Part shown: positions 7,673 to 15,751 of the stretch, one piece after another
Numbering within the stretch: the first letter of the stretch is position 1
Layout: every line of letters begins with the position of its first letter
Assembly: GCF_009695915.1 (NCBI RefSeq)
Contig: NZ_VUMZ01000003.1
Location: 62,001 to 126,000, forward strand
Source: Hornefia butyriciproducens
GTDB taxonomy: Bacteria > Bacillota > Clostridia > Peptostreptococcales > Anaerovoracaceae
Reading direction: 5' to 3'
Length of the DNA stretch: 64,000 nt
Made by a program: the position numbers and the translations under genes
Notes under the pieces: generated by a model
What the model saw: the letters and a program-made list of their open reading frames with translations, nothing else
What the model was told of the DNA's origin: nothing
Databases searched by the model: none

Positions 7673-8332
7673 TCACCCTGCCTGTTCCCCGTCCGGTGCG
7701 GAACCGCCGTCCATTCTGCCGTAATGTTTCATGATCAGCTGTCTTGCCTCCTCGTATTTATCGCCTTCGATGGCGCGGAGAATTCTTCTGTGCTCATCAA
7801 TGATAATCAGACGTTCCTCATCCCGGATGGACTGGTCGTACAGTGCGACCAGGTAGAAGATGTCCATAACCTCCAGATACATCTTCAGCAGATAATCGTT
7901 TTCTGTGCAGCGGATGAAACAGCCGTCGAACTTCAAGGAAGTCCGGGTGTATTCGTGGAGAGGTGCTGTTTTGTGAGTTTCCAGCTGATGAGCCAGAGCC
8001 TCCCGCAGCATATCGCAGAGAGCGGCCTTTTTCCCGGTATGGATAATCAGCTCCAGGGCGCCCAGCATCAGCGCCTCCACGGCTTTTTCCACGGAGGCGA
8101 AAAGCTCAGGGGAATATTCGATGACCCGTGGCCCGGCGTTCGGCGTGACCTTGATGAGCCCGTCGCGTTCCAGCATGGAGAGAGCCTCCCGCACCGGCGT
8201 GTTGCTGACATTCAGTTCGGCGGACAGTGCCATGATGTTGATTTTTTCGCCCAGTCCAAGTTCCCCGGAAAGAATGCGCTGACGGACGATCGTGTAGATC
8301 TGTTCTCTGATTGTTGTTTTCTGGATGGTCAT
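7673..8332 (-). CDS. GntR-family regulator, FCD type
   Basis: A 219-residue repressor-type protein. Residues 5-70 are a GntR winged helix (REQIYTIVRQRILSGEL, then LNVSNTPVREALSMLERDGLI), and residues 85-205 an all-helical FCD ligand domain. ATG at 8332 is chosen because AGAAGGA precedes it; seven extra codons upstream lack a ribosome site. It ends at the start of the SIR2-like gene and is divergent from ptb-buk. A perfect palindrome TTTGTGCACAAA (8343-8354) next to its start and three repeats at 8404-8460 are possible operators. FCD ligands are usually organic acids. Confidence 0.88.
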   Translation of the reverse strand: MTIQKTTIREQIYTIVRQRILSGELGLGEKINIMALSAELNVSNTPVREALSMLERDGLIKVTPNAGPRVIEYSPELFASVEKAVEALMLGALELIIHTGKKAALCDMLREALAHQLETHKTAPLHEYTRTSLKFDGCFIRCTENDYLLKMYLEVMDIFYLVALYDQSIRDEERLIIIDEHRRILRAIEGDKYEEARQLIMKHYGRMDGGSAPDGEQAG

Positions 8333-8342
8333 AGAATCCTTC

Positions 8343-8526
8343 TTTGTGCACAAAACATTATTTTAGTACAGTATACGGACGTGCGGATGGGATGTCAAGG
8401 GATGAAACGGTGTACAGATGATGGCATAAGCGGTGCACTGACGTCGGAAACGGTGTACAGTTCAATGGATGAGCCAATGGCAGCGCACGTATTGAATATT
8501 GACAGACGGGGGAGATGCGATATAAT
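8343..8526. promoter_or_regulatory. divergent GntR/ptb control region with repeats and ptb promoter
   Basis: The palindrome TTTGTGCACAAA lies at 8343-8354. GAAACGGTGTACAG occurs exactly at 8404-8417 and 8447-8460 with a related TAAGCGGTGCACTG at 8427-8440, about two helical turns apart. A promoter for ptb-buk follows: TTGACA at 8499-8504, 16-base spacer, TATAAT at 8521-8526. The repeats sit upstream of that promoter, where an activator or a looping repressor would bind. Confidence 0.55.
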
Positions 8527-8579
8527 AAAAAATAGATTACGCATTATGCACGATGCGCGGAAGGCGGGTGATATGGAAG

Positions 8580-9497
8580 ATGAAATACAGCAGTTTTTCT
8601 CAGATCGTAGAGCAGTGTCAGGCACATGAACGGCCCCGTCGGGTCGCGGTGGCGGGTGCTGCTGAGGAGCATGTTATACGGGCTGTGATCAGTGCGGCGC
8701 AGGAAGGTATCGCTGTTCCTGTTCTTGTGGGAGATGCGGCGCGGATCCGTGAACTTCTGGAACAGTTCGGCGAGGACCCGGAGCAGTACGAGATCGTGTA
8801 CGGCAGGGATTCTAAAGACTGCGGTGAAAAGGCCGTGGGGCTTGTTCGCGACGGGTGCGCGGAATTTATCATGAAAGGCATGGCGGAAACGCGCGATGTG
8901 CTGAAGCCTCTTGTGAACAGGGAGAATGGAATGAACACGGGCAGGACGATGAATATTTTTTCCTACAATGAGGTTCCGCAGATGTCGCGGCTGCTGGCGA
9001 TCTCCGACGGGGGCATGATTTTGTATCCCACTCTGGAGCAGAAACGGGATATCATTCTGAACGCAGTGGATATCTTCCACAGACTGGGCGTTGAAAATCC
9101 AAGCATCGCCGTGCTCGCCGGGGTCGAAAAGGTCAATCCGAAGATGCCGGAGACGGTGGATGCCGCAGCTCTGGAGGAGATGAACCGGAACGGGGAGATT
9201 CCGGGATGCGAGGTTGTGGGACCGGTCTCATTCGATATCGCTTTCAGCCGGGAAATCGCTGAGCGAAAGGGATTTCAGTGTCCCTACTGCGGCGATTTCG
9301 ATATGGTGCTGGTACCGAATATGTCCGCAGGAAATCTGATGCATAAGGCGATGATTTTGCACGGAGGAACAAAGATGGCCGGAATCGTCACAGGTGCGAA
9401 GGTTCCAGTGGTGCTGACCTCAAGAGGGGCATCCGCAGAAGAGAAGTTCGTATCGATGGCGCTGGCGTCGCTGGTCGCAGGAAGGGGAGCATTATGA
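8580..9497 (+). CDS. ptb: phosphate butyryltransferase
   Basis: Converts butyryl-CoA and phosphate to butyryl phosphate, the first half of butyrate production with ATP gain. The 305-residue protein shows the Pta/Ptb fold: AVAGAAEEHVIRAVISAA, LVGDAARIRELLEQFG, a FIMKGMAETRDVLKPL segment, NIFSYNEVPQMSRLLAISDGG (partly quoted) and a C-terminal MHKAMILHGGTKMAGIVTGA. Length matches Ptb (about 300) rather than the 330+ residues of Pta. It overlaps buk by four bases, the standard ptb-buk arrangement. The start at 8580 is supported by AGGCGGGTG upstream; longer starts are possible. Confidence 0.9.
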   Translation: MKYSSFSQIVEQCQAHERPRRVAVAGAAEEHVIRAVISAAQEGIAVPVLVGDAARIRELLEQFGEDPEQYEIVYGRDSKDCGEKAVGLVRDGCAEFIMKGMAETRDVLKPLVNRENGMNTGRTMNIFSYNEVPQMSRLLAISDGGMILYPTLEQKRDIILNAVDIFHRLGVENPSIAVLAGVEKVNPKMPETVDAAALEEMNRNGEIPGCEVVGPVSFDIAFSREIAERKGFQCPYCGDFDMVLVPNMSAGNLMHKAMILHGGTKMAGIVTGAKVPVVLTSRGASAEEKFVSMALASLVAGRGAL

Positions 9498-10606
9498 GTA
9501 TCCGTCAGCTGATTATCAATCCCGGATCCACCAGTACGAAACTGGCGGTGTATGAGGATGAAAAGGAAACTGCAGGGGAATCTGTTTCTCATTCCCCGGA
9601 AGAACTCGCCGCCTGCGGCGGTCTGTACGAACAGATACCCCTCAGGCTGGAGGCGATTCGCCGGTTCCTTGACAGACAGAATCTGTCCGTTTCCGATTTT
9701 GATGATATAATGTGCCGCGGCGGCATGGTATGGGGAATAGGAACAGGCGGATACCGGGTGAACGATGAACTGGTTACCGCGCTGTCTCATGAGGAGTACG
9801 CATCGCCTCATGCCTCCGACCTGGGAGGCATTCTCGGTAAAATGCTGGGGGATGAAGCCGGTATCGACGCATATATTTATGATGCGGTTACGGGCGCATC
9901 ACTGCCGAAGGTGGCTCAGATCACGGGTTTTCCGGAGATTATACGGAGATCCAGCTGCCATGTACTGAATATGCACGCGATGGCGGAGCGCTTTGCGCAG
10001 GATCAAGGCGTGACATATGATTCCCTCAGACTCATCATCGCCCATATGGGCGGAGGGGTATCTCTTTGTGCTATCGAGAACGGGCAGATTGTAGATTCTA
10101 TCGGCGACGATGACGGCCCTTTTTCCCCGGAACGCTCCGGGTTCACGCAGATCCTTCCCATCGTTAAACTTTGTTACAGCGGAAATTACACCTATGAGGA
10201 AATGAAATCCATGATTCGCGGAAACGGCGGACTGAAGGCGTATCTGGGAACCTCTGACGCTAGGGAAATCGAGAAAATGATTGCGGACGGGAACAAAGAG
10301 GCTGCATTGCTGTACCGGGCACAGGCCTACCAGATTTCCAAGGGAATCGGGGAACTTTCTATCGTGCACAAAGGAAAATGTGACGGAGTGATCCTGACCG
10401 GAGGTCTCGCGTATTCCGGGATGCTGACGGCGATGATTGAGGAATACGCAGGTTTTATCGCGCCGGTGCATATTTATCCCGGAGAACATGAAATGCAGGC
10501 GCTGGCTCTTGGCGGACTCAGGATCATGACCGGAAAAGAGGAGAGCAGAGAATTTCATCTTGACGATATCAGAGCCTCCGGTCAACTGACTTTTGACGCG
10601 CCGTAA
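9494..10606 (+). CDS. buk: butyrate kinase
   Basis: Transfers phosphate from butyryl phosphate to ADP. The 370-residue protein has the ASKHA acyl-kinase layout: IINPGSTSTKLAVYEDE at the N-terminus, CRGGMVWGIGTGGYRVN, SCHVLNMHAMAERFA, the HMGGGVSLCAIENGQIVD phosphate loop and GVILTGGLAYSGMLTAMIE. The GGMVWGIGTG and MHAMA segments separate Buk from acetate kinase. Start ATG overlaps the ptb stop (ATGA). Together with the CoA-transferase at 60843 the organism has two possible terminal butyrate steps. Confidence 0.93.
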   Translation: MSIRQLIINPGSTSTKLAVYEDEKETAGESVSHSPEELAACGGLYEQIPLRLEAIRRFLDRQNLSVSDFDDIMCRGGMVWGIGTGGYRVNDELVTALSHEEYASPHASDLGGILGKMLGDEAGIDAYIYDAVTGASLPKVAQITGFPEIIRRSSCHVLNMHAMAERFAQDQGVTYDSLRLIIAHMGGGVSLCAIENGQIVDSIGDDDGPFSPERSGFTQILPIVKLCYSGNYTYEEMKSMIRGNGGLKAYLGTSDAREIEKMIADGNKEAALLYRAQAYQISKGIGELSIVHKGKCDGVILTGGLAYSGMLTAMIEEYAGFIAPVHIYPGEHEMQALALGGLRIMTGKEESREFHLDDIRASGQLTFDAP

Positions 10607-10834
10607 GCTTCTGAGCAGGGCGATTGACAGACAGTCCCGCATCGGATAACAGGACATATCGGATTTTATATTGGAATTTCAAGCATCTTCTGCTTGTAAG
10701 CTGCCGCTGAACGTGACGAAAAAAAGAAAACACTTGACAGGTATTGCGAATTATAAGAAAATTATATGGAAGGGTGAAGCGAATGGATCTTCATCCGGAG
10801 GTTAATTTTCACGGCTATTGGGAAAGGAGACGAA

Positions 10835-13276
10835 GTGAAAGGAAGTAAGATTATCGTTACCCTGTCGCTTTCCGCAGCACTGATCATCAGTCAGGGTTGT
10901 GGCGTTTTCGGGTTGGAAAAACCAGAGACATCCGGCCCGGAAAGTAATGTGGCGGCCAGACAGCAGACCGCATCGGAGCTGCTCAAGGGAAGAAAGTATG
11001 CGAAGCAGGAACTGATTGTCACATATGACGACAGCACCTCGAACAAAAGTATTCGGAAGAATGTGGAGAATCACGACGCAACCGCGGAGAAAATCATCAC
11101 GGCCAATGAGGATGAAAAGGCCGTCAGAGTCAAACTCGATCAGGGTGATTCCATGAAGGAAGCGATTCAGGAATTTCAGAATGACCGGAAAGTTGTGGAT
11201 GTACAGCCGAACTACCGGTACAGAGTCAGGAACGACGACCCGTATCTGAACCCCTCCCGCGCGGCCAAGTATCAGTACCAGATCAGTCTTCTGGACGCCA
11301 GGGGCGCATGGGATATTCTTTCGGGGTCTCATGCGGTTACAAAGGTTGCCGCGGTGGATACCGGAATGGATGCGAAGCATCAGGATCTGCAGGCGAATAT
11401 GACATCTTCCGCCTATGTCAGGACATTGAACGGACAGAAAATCACCTCGAGGGACGACACCTCTGACCACGGAACACATGTGGCCGGAATCATCGCTGCC
11501 GACTATGGGAACGGATACGGAGGAGCAGGTGTTGCCTCCGGATATAAAAACGATCTGGTTAAATTCATGATGGTGGGAGGCAGTCAGGATGGTGAATACT
11601 TCTACAGCTTTGACATCGTCAACGCCATCAATTATGCTGTCGACAACGGCGCCAGAGTCATCAATATGAGTTTCGGAGGCGAGTCGAGAGACCGTCTGCA
11701 GGAAAAAGCGATTCTGGACGGAGTCAACAACAGACAGGTTGTTTTTGTCGCGGCAGCGGGAAATGACGCAAACGATGCATACAACGATCCCGGGAGCATG
11801 GGCGAGGTCATCGATGTTGCGGCGGCAGATGAGAAGGGCGTGTTCGCCAATTCCTACAGCAACTACGGAACCTATGTTGACGTGATGGCGCCGGGAAGCT
11901 CGGTGCTGAGCACCACGCCGGGCGATTCTTATGAAATGATGAGCGGAACATCCATGGCTTCGCCGATGGTGGCTGCCATTGCGGCCATGATGCTGGACGC
12001 AAACCCGAATCTGACGGCAATGCAGGTTCAGAACATCATCAAGGGATCGACCGTGAAGCCTGACGGATTCAGCAAAGACCGCGGCGGATACGGGATGGTG
12101 AGCGCGAAAAAGTGCGTGGAGAATGCCAAAAACGCCAATGCTTCGGTGGAGGCAGAGTCGATAACACAGAAACTGAAGGAGGCAACTGTTACCGCCGGAG
12201 ATGATATCTGTCTGGAATACAGAGTTCTGCCTGCGACGTCTTTGTCCAGGGTGACCTGGTCCAGCAGCGATGCATCGGTGGCTTCCGTGGATCAGAACGG
12301 CAGAGTCACCGGAAATACGGCGGGAACGGTGACCGTTACAGCGAAGACGGATAACGGGAAGACGGCGGCCTGTGAGGTTACAGTGAATAAAGCCGTACCG
12401 GTCGAGTCTGTGACAGTCAGCAGCAAGGAACTGCCGTCCAGCCATGAGCTTGCGGTGGGAGACAGCGTGTATCTGAAGGCGAGGATTATGCCGGGAAACG
12501 CCAGCAATAAAGAAATTTACTGGAAATCTGACAACGAATCTGTCGCGACTGTAGACGAAAGCGGAACTGTGGAAGGCGTCGGAATCGGAACCGCCACCAT
12601 CACCGGATACGCGTTTGCGGCTCCGGCGGCGGCACTGTCCGAGAGCAGTCCGAAGATGATAAAAGGAAGTATCAGCGTCACGGTGAAAAACAAGGCGGAG
12701 AAAATTGTCTTCACAAAGTCCGCCAAATGGATTCCGATGGGAAAGACATTTGAATTCGGAGCTGTTCTGCAGGATGAAAACGGAAAAAGCGGCTCAGACA
12801 TCATTGCAAACGATCAGATAATCTGGTCCGTCAATGATCGCACGGTAGCTGCCGTCGATTCTGAGACGGGCGCGGTCACACCGAAGAAACCGGGAGTGTT
12901 CTATCTGACCGCATCCTACAGCAGCCTGCCGGGTGAGGATGCGGATGTTACCGTATACAAAAAAGTGATCGTCGCGAAGAAGACGTACAAAGGAAAGAGC
13001 GACTATAATCTCCGGCAGTACGGAAAGAAGAAGAAAACATCAGTGAAACTGAAGTGGAAAAAGAATCCGGTCGCCGCTGGGTATATCGTCAGTCGTTCTG
13101 ATTCCAGAAACGGAAAATTCAAAACGGTGAAAACGATTTCGTCCGGAAGTCGCGTGACATGCAGCATCAAGACGAAGAAAAACGGATATTACAAGGTAAG
13201 AGCGTTCTATAAAGATGGCGGAAAAACCTGTTATTACGGGTATTCCAATGTCGTAAAGGCGGTAGTTAAGAAATAG
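10835..13276 (+). CDS. secreted subtilisin-like serine protease with Ig-like domains
   Basis: An 813-residue exported protein starting at GTG 10835 after AAAGGAGA. Residues 1-25 are a signal peptide; a cysteine at the end (SQGC) is a weak lipobox. An I9-like propeptide follows (about 55-130), then the S8 peptidase (about 145-430) with the catalytic triad Asp175 (AAVDTGMD), His212 (DHGTHVAGI) and Ser373 (SGTSMASP). Two BIG2-type Ig domains (about 440-600, each with VTWSSSD or IYWKSDN and a TVT stretch), a third Ig-like region, and a Lys/Tyr-rich FnIII-like tail complete it. The tail may bind the cell surface. Substrates are unknown. A second secreted protein is encoded 18 bases later. Confidence 0.9.
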   Translation: MKGSKIIVTLSLSAALIISQGCGVFGLEKPETSGPESNVAARQQTASELLKGRKYAKQELIVTYDDSTSNKSIRKNVENHDATAEKIITANEDEKAVRVKLDQGDSMKEAIQEFQNDRKVVDVQPNYRYRVRNDDPYLNPSRAAKYQYQISLLDARGAWDILSGSHAVTKVAAVDTGMDAKHQDLQANMTSSAYVRTLNGQKITSRDDTSDHGTHVAGIIAADYGNGYGGAGVASGYKNDLVKFMMVGGSQDGEYFYSFDIVNAINYAVDNGARVINMSFGGESRDRLQEKAILDGVNNRQVVFVAAAGNDANDAYNDPGSMGEVIDVAAADEKGVFANSYSNYGTYVDVMAPGSSVLSTTPGDSYEMMSGTSMASPMVAAIAAMMLDANPNLTAMQVQNIIKGSTVKPDGFSKDRGGYGMVSAKKCVENAKNANASVEAESITQKLKEATVTAGDDICLEYRVLPATSLSRVTWSSSDASVASVDQNGRVTGNTAGTVTVTAKTDNGKTAACEVTVNKAVPVESVTVSSKELPSSHELAVGDSVYLKARIMPGNASNKEIYWKSDNESVATVDESGTVEGVGIGTATITGYAFAAPAAALSESSPKMIKGSISVTVKNKAEKIVFTKSAKWIPMGKTFEFGAVLQDENGKSGSDIIANDQIIWSVNDRTVAAVDSETGAVTPKKPGVFYLTASYSSLPGEDADVTVYKKVIVAKKTYKGKSDYNLRQYGKKKKTSVKLKWKKNPVAAGYIVSRSDSRNGKFKTVKTISSGSRVTCSIKTKKNGYYKVRAFYKDGGKTCYYGYSNVVKAVVKK

Positions 13277-13294
13277 CAGAGAGGCGGTAGAAAG

Positions 13295-14899
13295 ATGTTA
13301 AAAAAGACGATGATCGCGCTGCTGATCGTAGTGATGACGGTTACATTCATGCCGTCTCTGGCCTTTGCGGCTGACAGCGGTTCTGCGAAAACGAACACGA
13401 AAACAACCGGTAAGGTGAGCATCGGTAAACAGAAACTCAGCAAGAAGAAAATCGGTGCGATAATTCGCAACGATGAGGAAGACGTTTCTCTGACGAATAT
13501 CAAGGAAATGCTCAGGGACGCCATCAAATCCACCTGGAACGAGTCTGTGGAAGAGGAAGAGGATTATTGTCCCGAGGTATGGAATGAGATGCAGACCGCT
13601 TACGACACGGTCATGAAGAAGGTGAATGACGCAACTTCGGCCGATGAGATAATCGAAGGATATTTCTTCTTTTTCATCATCGTTCCCGATGAGATCCTGG
13701 AGCCGATTCAGACCATAGAAGCTCTGGGAAGCCAGACCAAGCAGTATGTAACCGGGGCGTCCGACCTCAGGGATATGAAAACGGAACTGAAGAAGGATGC
13801 GAAAAAAGCCCTTTCCGGCTACAAGGCTTCAGATTATAACTCCTATTACCGGGGGCTGATCAATGACAGGAGGGCTGAACTCGCAGAGAAAATCGATAAG
13901 GTCAGCACCTTCAGAGAATACGCCCTTGTCGCGGCTGAGGTTGAAGAAATCGAAGAGAACGAGGAAGACTCATACATCGAGATCGACGAAGATTCTGAGG
14001 ATGAAGAGGAAGGAATCTCCGTCGGAAACTGGGTCTATACGAACCAAGAGATGTCTGCTGCCCGGAAGCTGCTGGTAAAATGGGCGAAGGAATACATCCG
14101 TCAGGATCTGCCTGATATGGGCTACAAAGGAAAGAAGGACGCGTTCGACGGACAGCTGAAGACCTTTAAGGCGCAGATTAAAAAAGACGAGATTATGACC
14201 GTCATGCTGAAACGGTACGATCACTTCCTTCAGGATGTGACAAAGGCTGCGGGAATCGATGAGTCCCAGATGGAGGAAGCGTCCGGCGGAGACATTGTCC
14301 GGCTCAAGAAAAAGATGAAACAGATCTTCTATCAGTACAAGAAGCGGGATTACAGCAGTGATAACTGGGATAAGCTGGGGACCATCTATGAGAAGTATAT
14401 CGACAGGGCCGACATGATGTATCTGCAGGTGCAGGTACGCGACAGTGTTGTCGATGAGATGAAGGCCGAGATGGACAAGGTTCCGGATAAAAAGAAGGAA
14501 CTGAAGAAACTGAAGGGGAAATACCGGAAGAATCTGAAGAAATACCTGAACGGGAAAAAATATAATCAGAAGAAGGCAAAGCCGATTGTCCGCAAGGCGC
14601 TGAAGGCGGTCAGCGACAGCCAGGATCCGGAGGAGCTGCGTAATCTGTACAAGTCATATACGCGTGCTCTGAAGAAGACTCTGCGCAGTTTCCGGATTAA
14701 AACCGGCAAGAGCGGAGCAGGTACAGTGAGCAAATCTAAAACAGTCAAATACGGCAAGAAATACGTCGTGAAAGTGACGCCGCGCGCCGGTCACCGGACG
14801 GTTTCGGTGAAAATCGACGGGAAATACAGGAAACTGAAGAACAAGTACACGTTTAAATCAGTAAAGAAATCCCATACTGTCTATGCTGTGTTCCAGTAA
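13295..14899 (+). CDS. secreted helical protein with FIVAR-like modules
   Basis: A 534-residue exported protein with a clear signal peptide (MLKKTMIALLIVVMTVTFM, cut after AFA). The body is Lys/Glu rich and helical, with at least two modules of the pattern Y-x4-W-x6-Y-x5-I/V-x2-A (around YCPEVWNEMQTAYDTVMKK and YSSDNWDKLGTIYEKYIDRA), resembling the FIVAR repeats of Gram-positive surface proteins. A very acidic stretch sits near residues 210-245. The last 65 residues (KTVKYGKKYVVKVTPRAGH onward) look like a beta-rich surface repeat. No LPXTG is present. It probably forms an operon with the subtilisin and may be its partner or substrate; that is inference. Confidence 0.65.
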   Translation: MLKKTMIALLIVVMTVTFMPSLAFAADSGSAKTNTKTTGKVSIGKQKLSKKKIGAIIRNDEEDVSLTNIKEMLRDAIKSTWNESVEEEEDYCPEVWNEMQTAYDTVMKKVNDATSADEIIEGYFFFFIIVPDEILEPIQTIEALGSQTKQYVTGASDLRDMKTELKKDAKKALSGYKASDYNSYYRGLINDRRAELAEKIDKVSTFREYALVAAEVEEIEENEEDSYIEIDEDSEDEEEGISVGNWVYTNQEMSAARKLLVKWAKEYIRQDLPDMGYKGKKDAFDGQLKTFKAQIKKDEIMTVMLKRYDHFLQDVTKAAGIDESQMEEASGGDIVRLKKKMKQIFYQYKKRDYSSDNWDKLGTIYEKYIDRADMMYLQVQVRDSVVDEMKAEMDKVPDKKKELKKLKGKYRKNLKKYLNGKKYNQKKAKPIVRKALKAVSDSQDPEELRNLYKSYTRALKKTLRSFRIKTGKSGAGTVSKSKTVKYGKKYVVKVTPRAGHRTVSVKIDGKYRKLKNKYTFKSVKKSHTVYAVFQ

Positions 14900-14961
14900 C
14901 CCGGGAATTATGGCATGACAGCGGGAGACCAGGCTTATCGCTGAATGAACAATGAACGGTG

Positions 14962-15000
14962 CGGCCGTGGGAAACCTTTTCCGCGGCCGTTCTGTTTTCC
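14962..15000 (+). terminator. terminator after the secreted-protein operon
   Basis: CGGCCGTGGGAAA at 14962-14974 pairs with TTTTCCGCGGCCG at 14977-14989, followed by TTCTGTTTT. It is 60 bases past the stop codon. Confidence 0.7.
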
Positions 15001-15052
15001 GCGGCCGTTCAGCTTGTGGAGGAAATAATACATTGAAAATTCTGTTTTTGGC

Positions 15053-15080
15053 TTGACATTTCTTTCGATTGTGCTAAAAT
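15053..15080 (+). promoter_or_regulatory. promoter of the noncoding RNA candidate
   Basis: TTGACA at 15053-15058 and TAAAAT at 15075-15080 (16-base spacer). Transcription would start near 15087. No reading frame follows it before the U-run at 15354. Confidence 0.65.
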
Positions 15081-15086
15081 AAAAAC

Positions 15087-15362
15087 AAGAAAAGCGAGAA
15101 GCAAGGAAGCGTAAAGCGACGAAGCAGGTTCGCTTGAGATCAAGTCATATCTTGGCTGATATGGCGTATGAAGGAGGGTGAGTCCACCAGAAGTGTTTGA
15201 GCAACAGAATAATTGAGCCGGTTACATCATTGGAGCCAGGGTTATCCGGAAAGGAGATCAAGGTTCTGGGCTGAAGAGGAAAGTTTCGGGAACTGCGGAC
15301 GGGCAGGGACGAAAGACGGAACCTTCGGAGTGAAATAAGATGTAACCGGTCAATTTTTTTGT
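15087..15362 (+). ncRNA. candidate structured noncoding RNA, about 275 nt
   Basis: A gene-free segment with its own promoter and a terminator-like end. A 17-bp helix joins 15211-15228 (AATTG, then CCGGTTACATC) to 15339-15355 (GATGTAACCGG, then CAATT) and encloses about 110 nt; T7 follows directly. The 5' half has local hairpins: AGCGA/TCGCT at 15114-15135, GTCATATC/GATATGGC at 15144-15165 and GGTG/CACC at 15177-15188. An AAGC/GAAGC motif recurs at 15091-15125. It lacks the T-box core and is separate from the thrS leader that follows. I cannot match it to a known family by eye; 6S, raiA-type and SRP RNAs were considered without a convincing fit. Confidence 0.55.
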
Positions 15363-15380
15363 ATTACTTTTTTTTTTCTG

Positions 15381-15409
15381 TTGCTTTTTTTCTTTTCGCG
15401 TAGTATTAT
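15381..15409 (+). promoter_or_regulatory. promoter of the thrS leader
   Basis: TTGCTT at 15381-15386, 17-base spacer, TATTAT at 15404-15409, immediately before the T-box leader. Confidence 0.5.
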
Positions 15410-15414
15410 GTTTG

Positions 15415-15730
15415 CATCACGATGACGAGAAGAGTAAGTTCGCATCCCGGTTCGCAGAGAGGAGTGGACGGTGGGAGCATTCCAGCCGGAGCGTACTGAA
15501 GACCCCCTCTGAGTGGCACCAATCATGCCCGCGTGGCTGCGTGAAAAGCCGAAAAGAGCGTCGGACGGCACAGAACTGGCGAGACGCGGCGGAAACGCTG
15601 CGGTTTAATCCATCGCCTGAGAACAGCCCGCGTCGTCCGGAAGATGGGTGGAACCGCGGATACGATCAGTATGCGTCCCTTCTGACAGAGATAATGTCGG
15701 CAGGGACGTTGTTTGTTTTTGCCGGCATGC
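15415..15730 (+). promoter_or_regulatory. T-box leader of thrS
   Basis: The T-box core GGGTGGAACCGCGG is at 15646-15659. A terminator follows: CGTCCCT (15674-15680) pairs with AGGGACG (15702-15708), trailed by TTGTTTGTTTTT. A long 5' stem region starts near 15420, with a plausible specifier ACC (threonine) in GAGTGGCACCAATC near 15510-15523. Uncharged tRNA-Thr should bind and favour the antiterminator, turning on thrS when threonine charging falls. Confidence 0.88.
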
Positions 15731-15751
15731 AGCGAGAAGGAGGTAATACTT

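Noticed and set aside
10802-12445. 547-residue minus-strand reading frame opposite the subtilisin gene
   Set aside because: It is a His/Arg-rich mirror frame of a strongly conserved protease gene, has no ribosome site and no recognisable domain.
15270-15340. GAGGAAAG segment resembling the conserved start of RNase P RNA
   Set aside because: Only eight bases match, the following CC of the P-RNA motif is missing, and the region is too short for the rest of the molecule.
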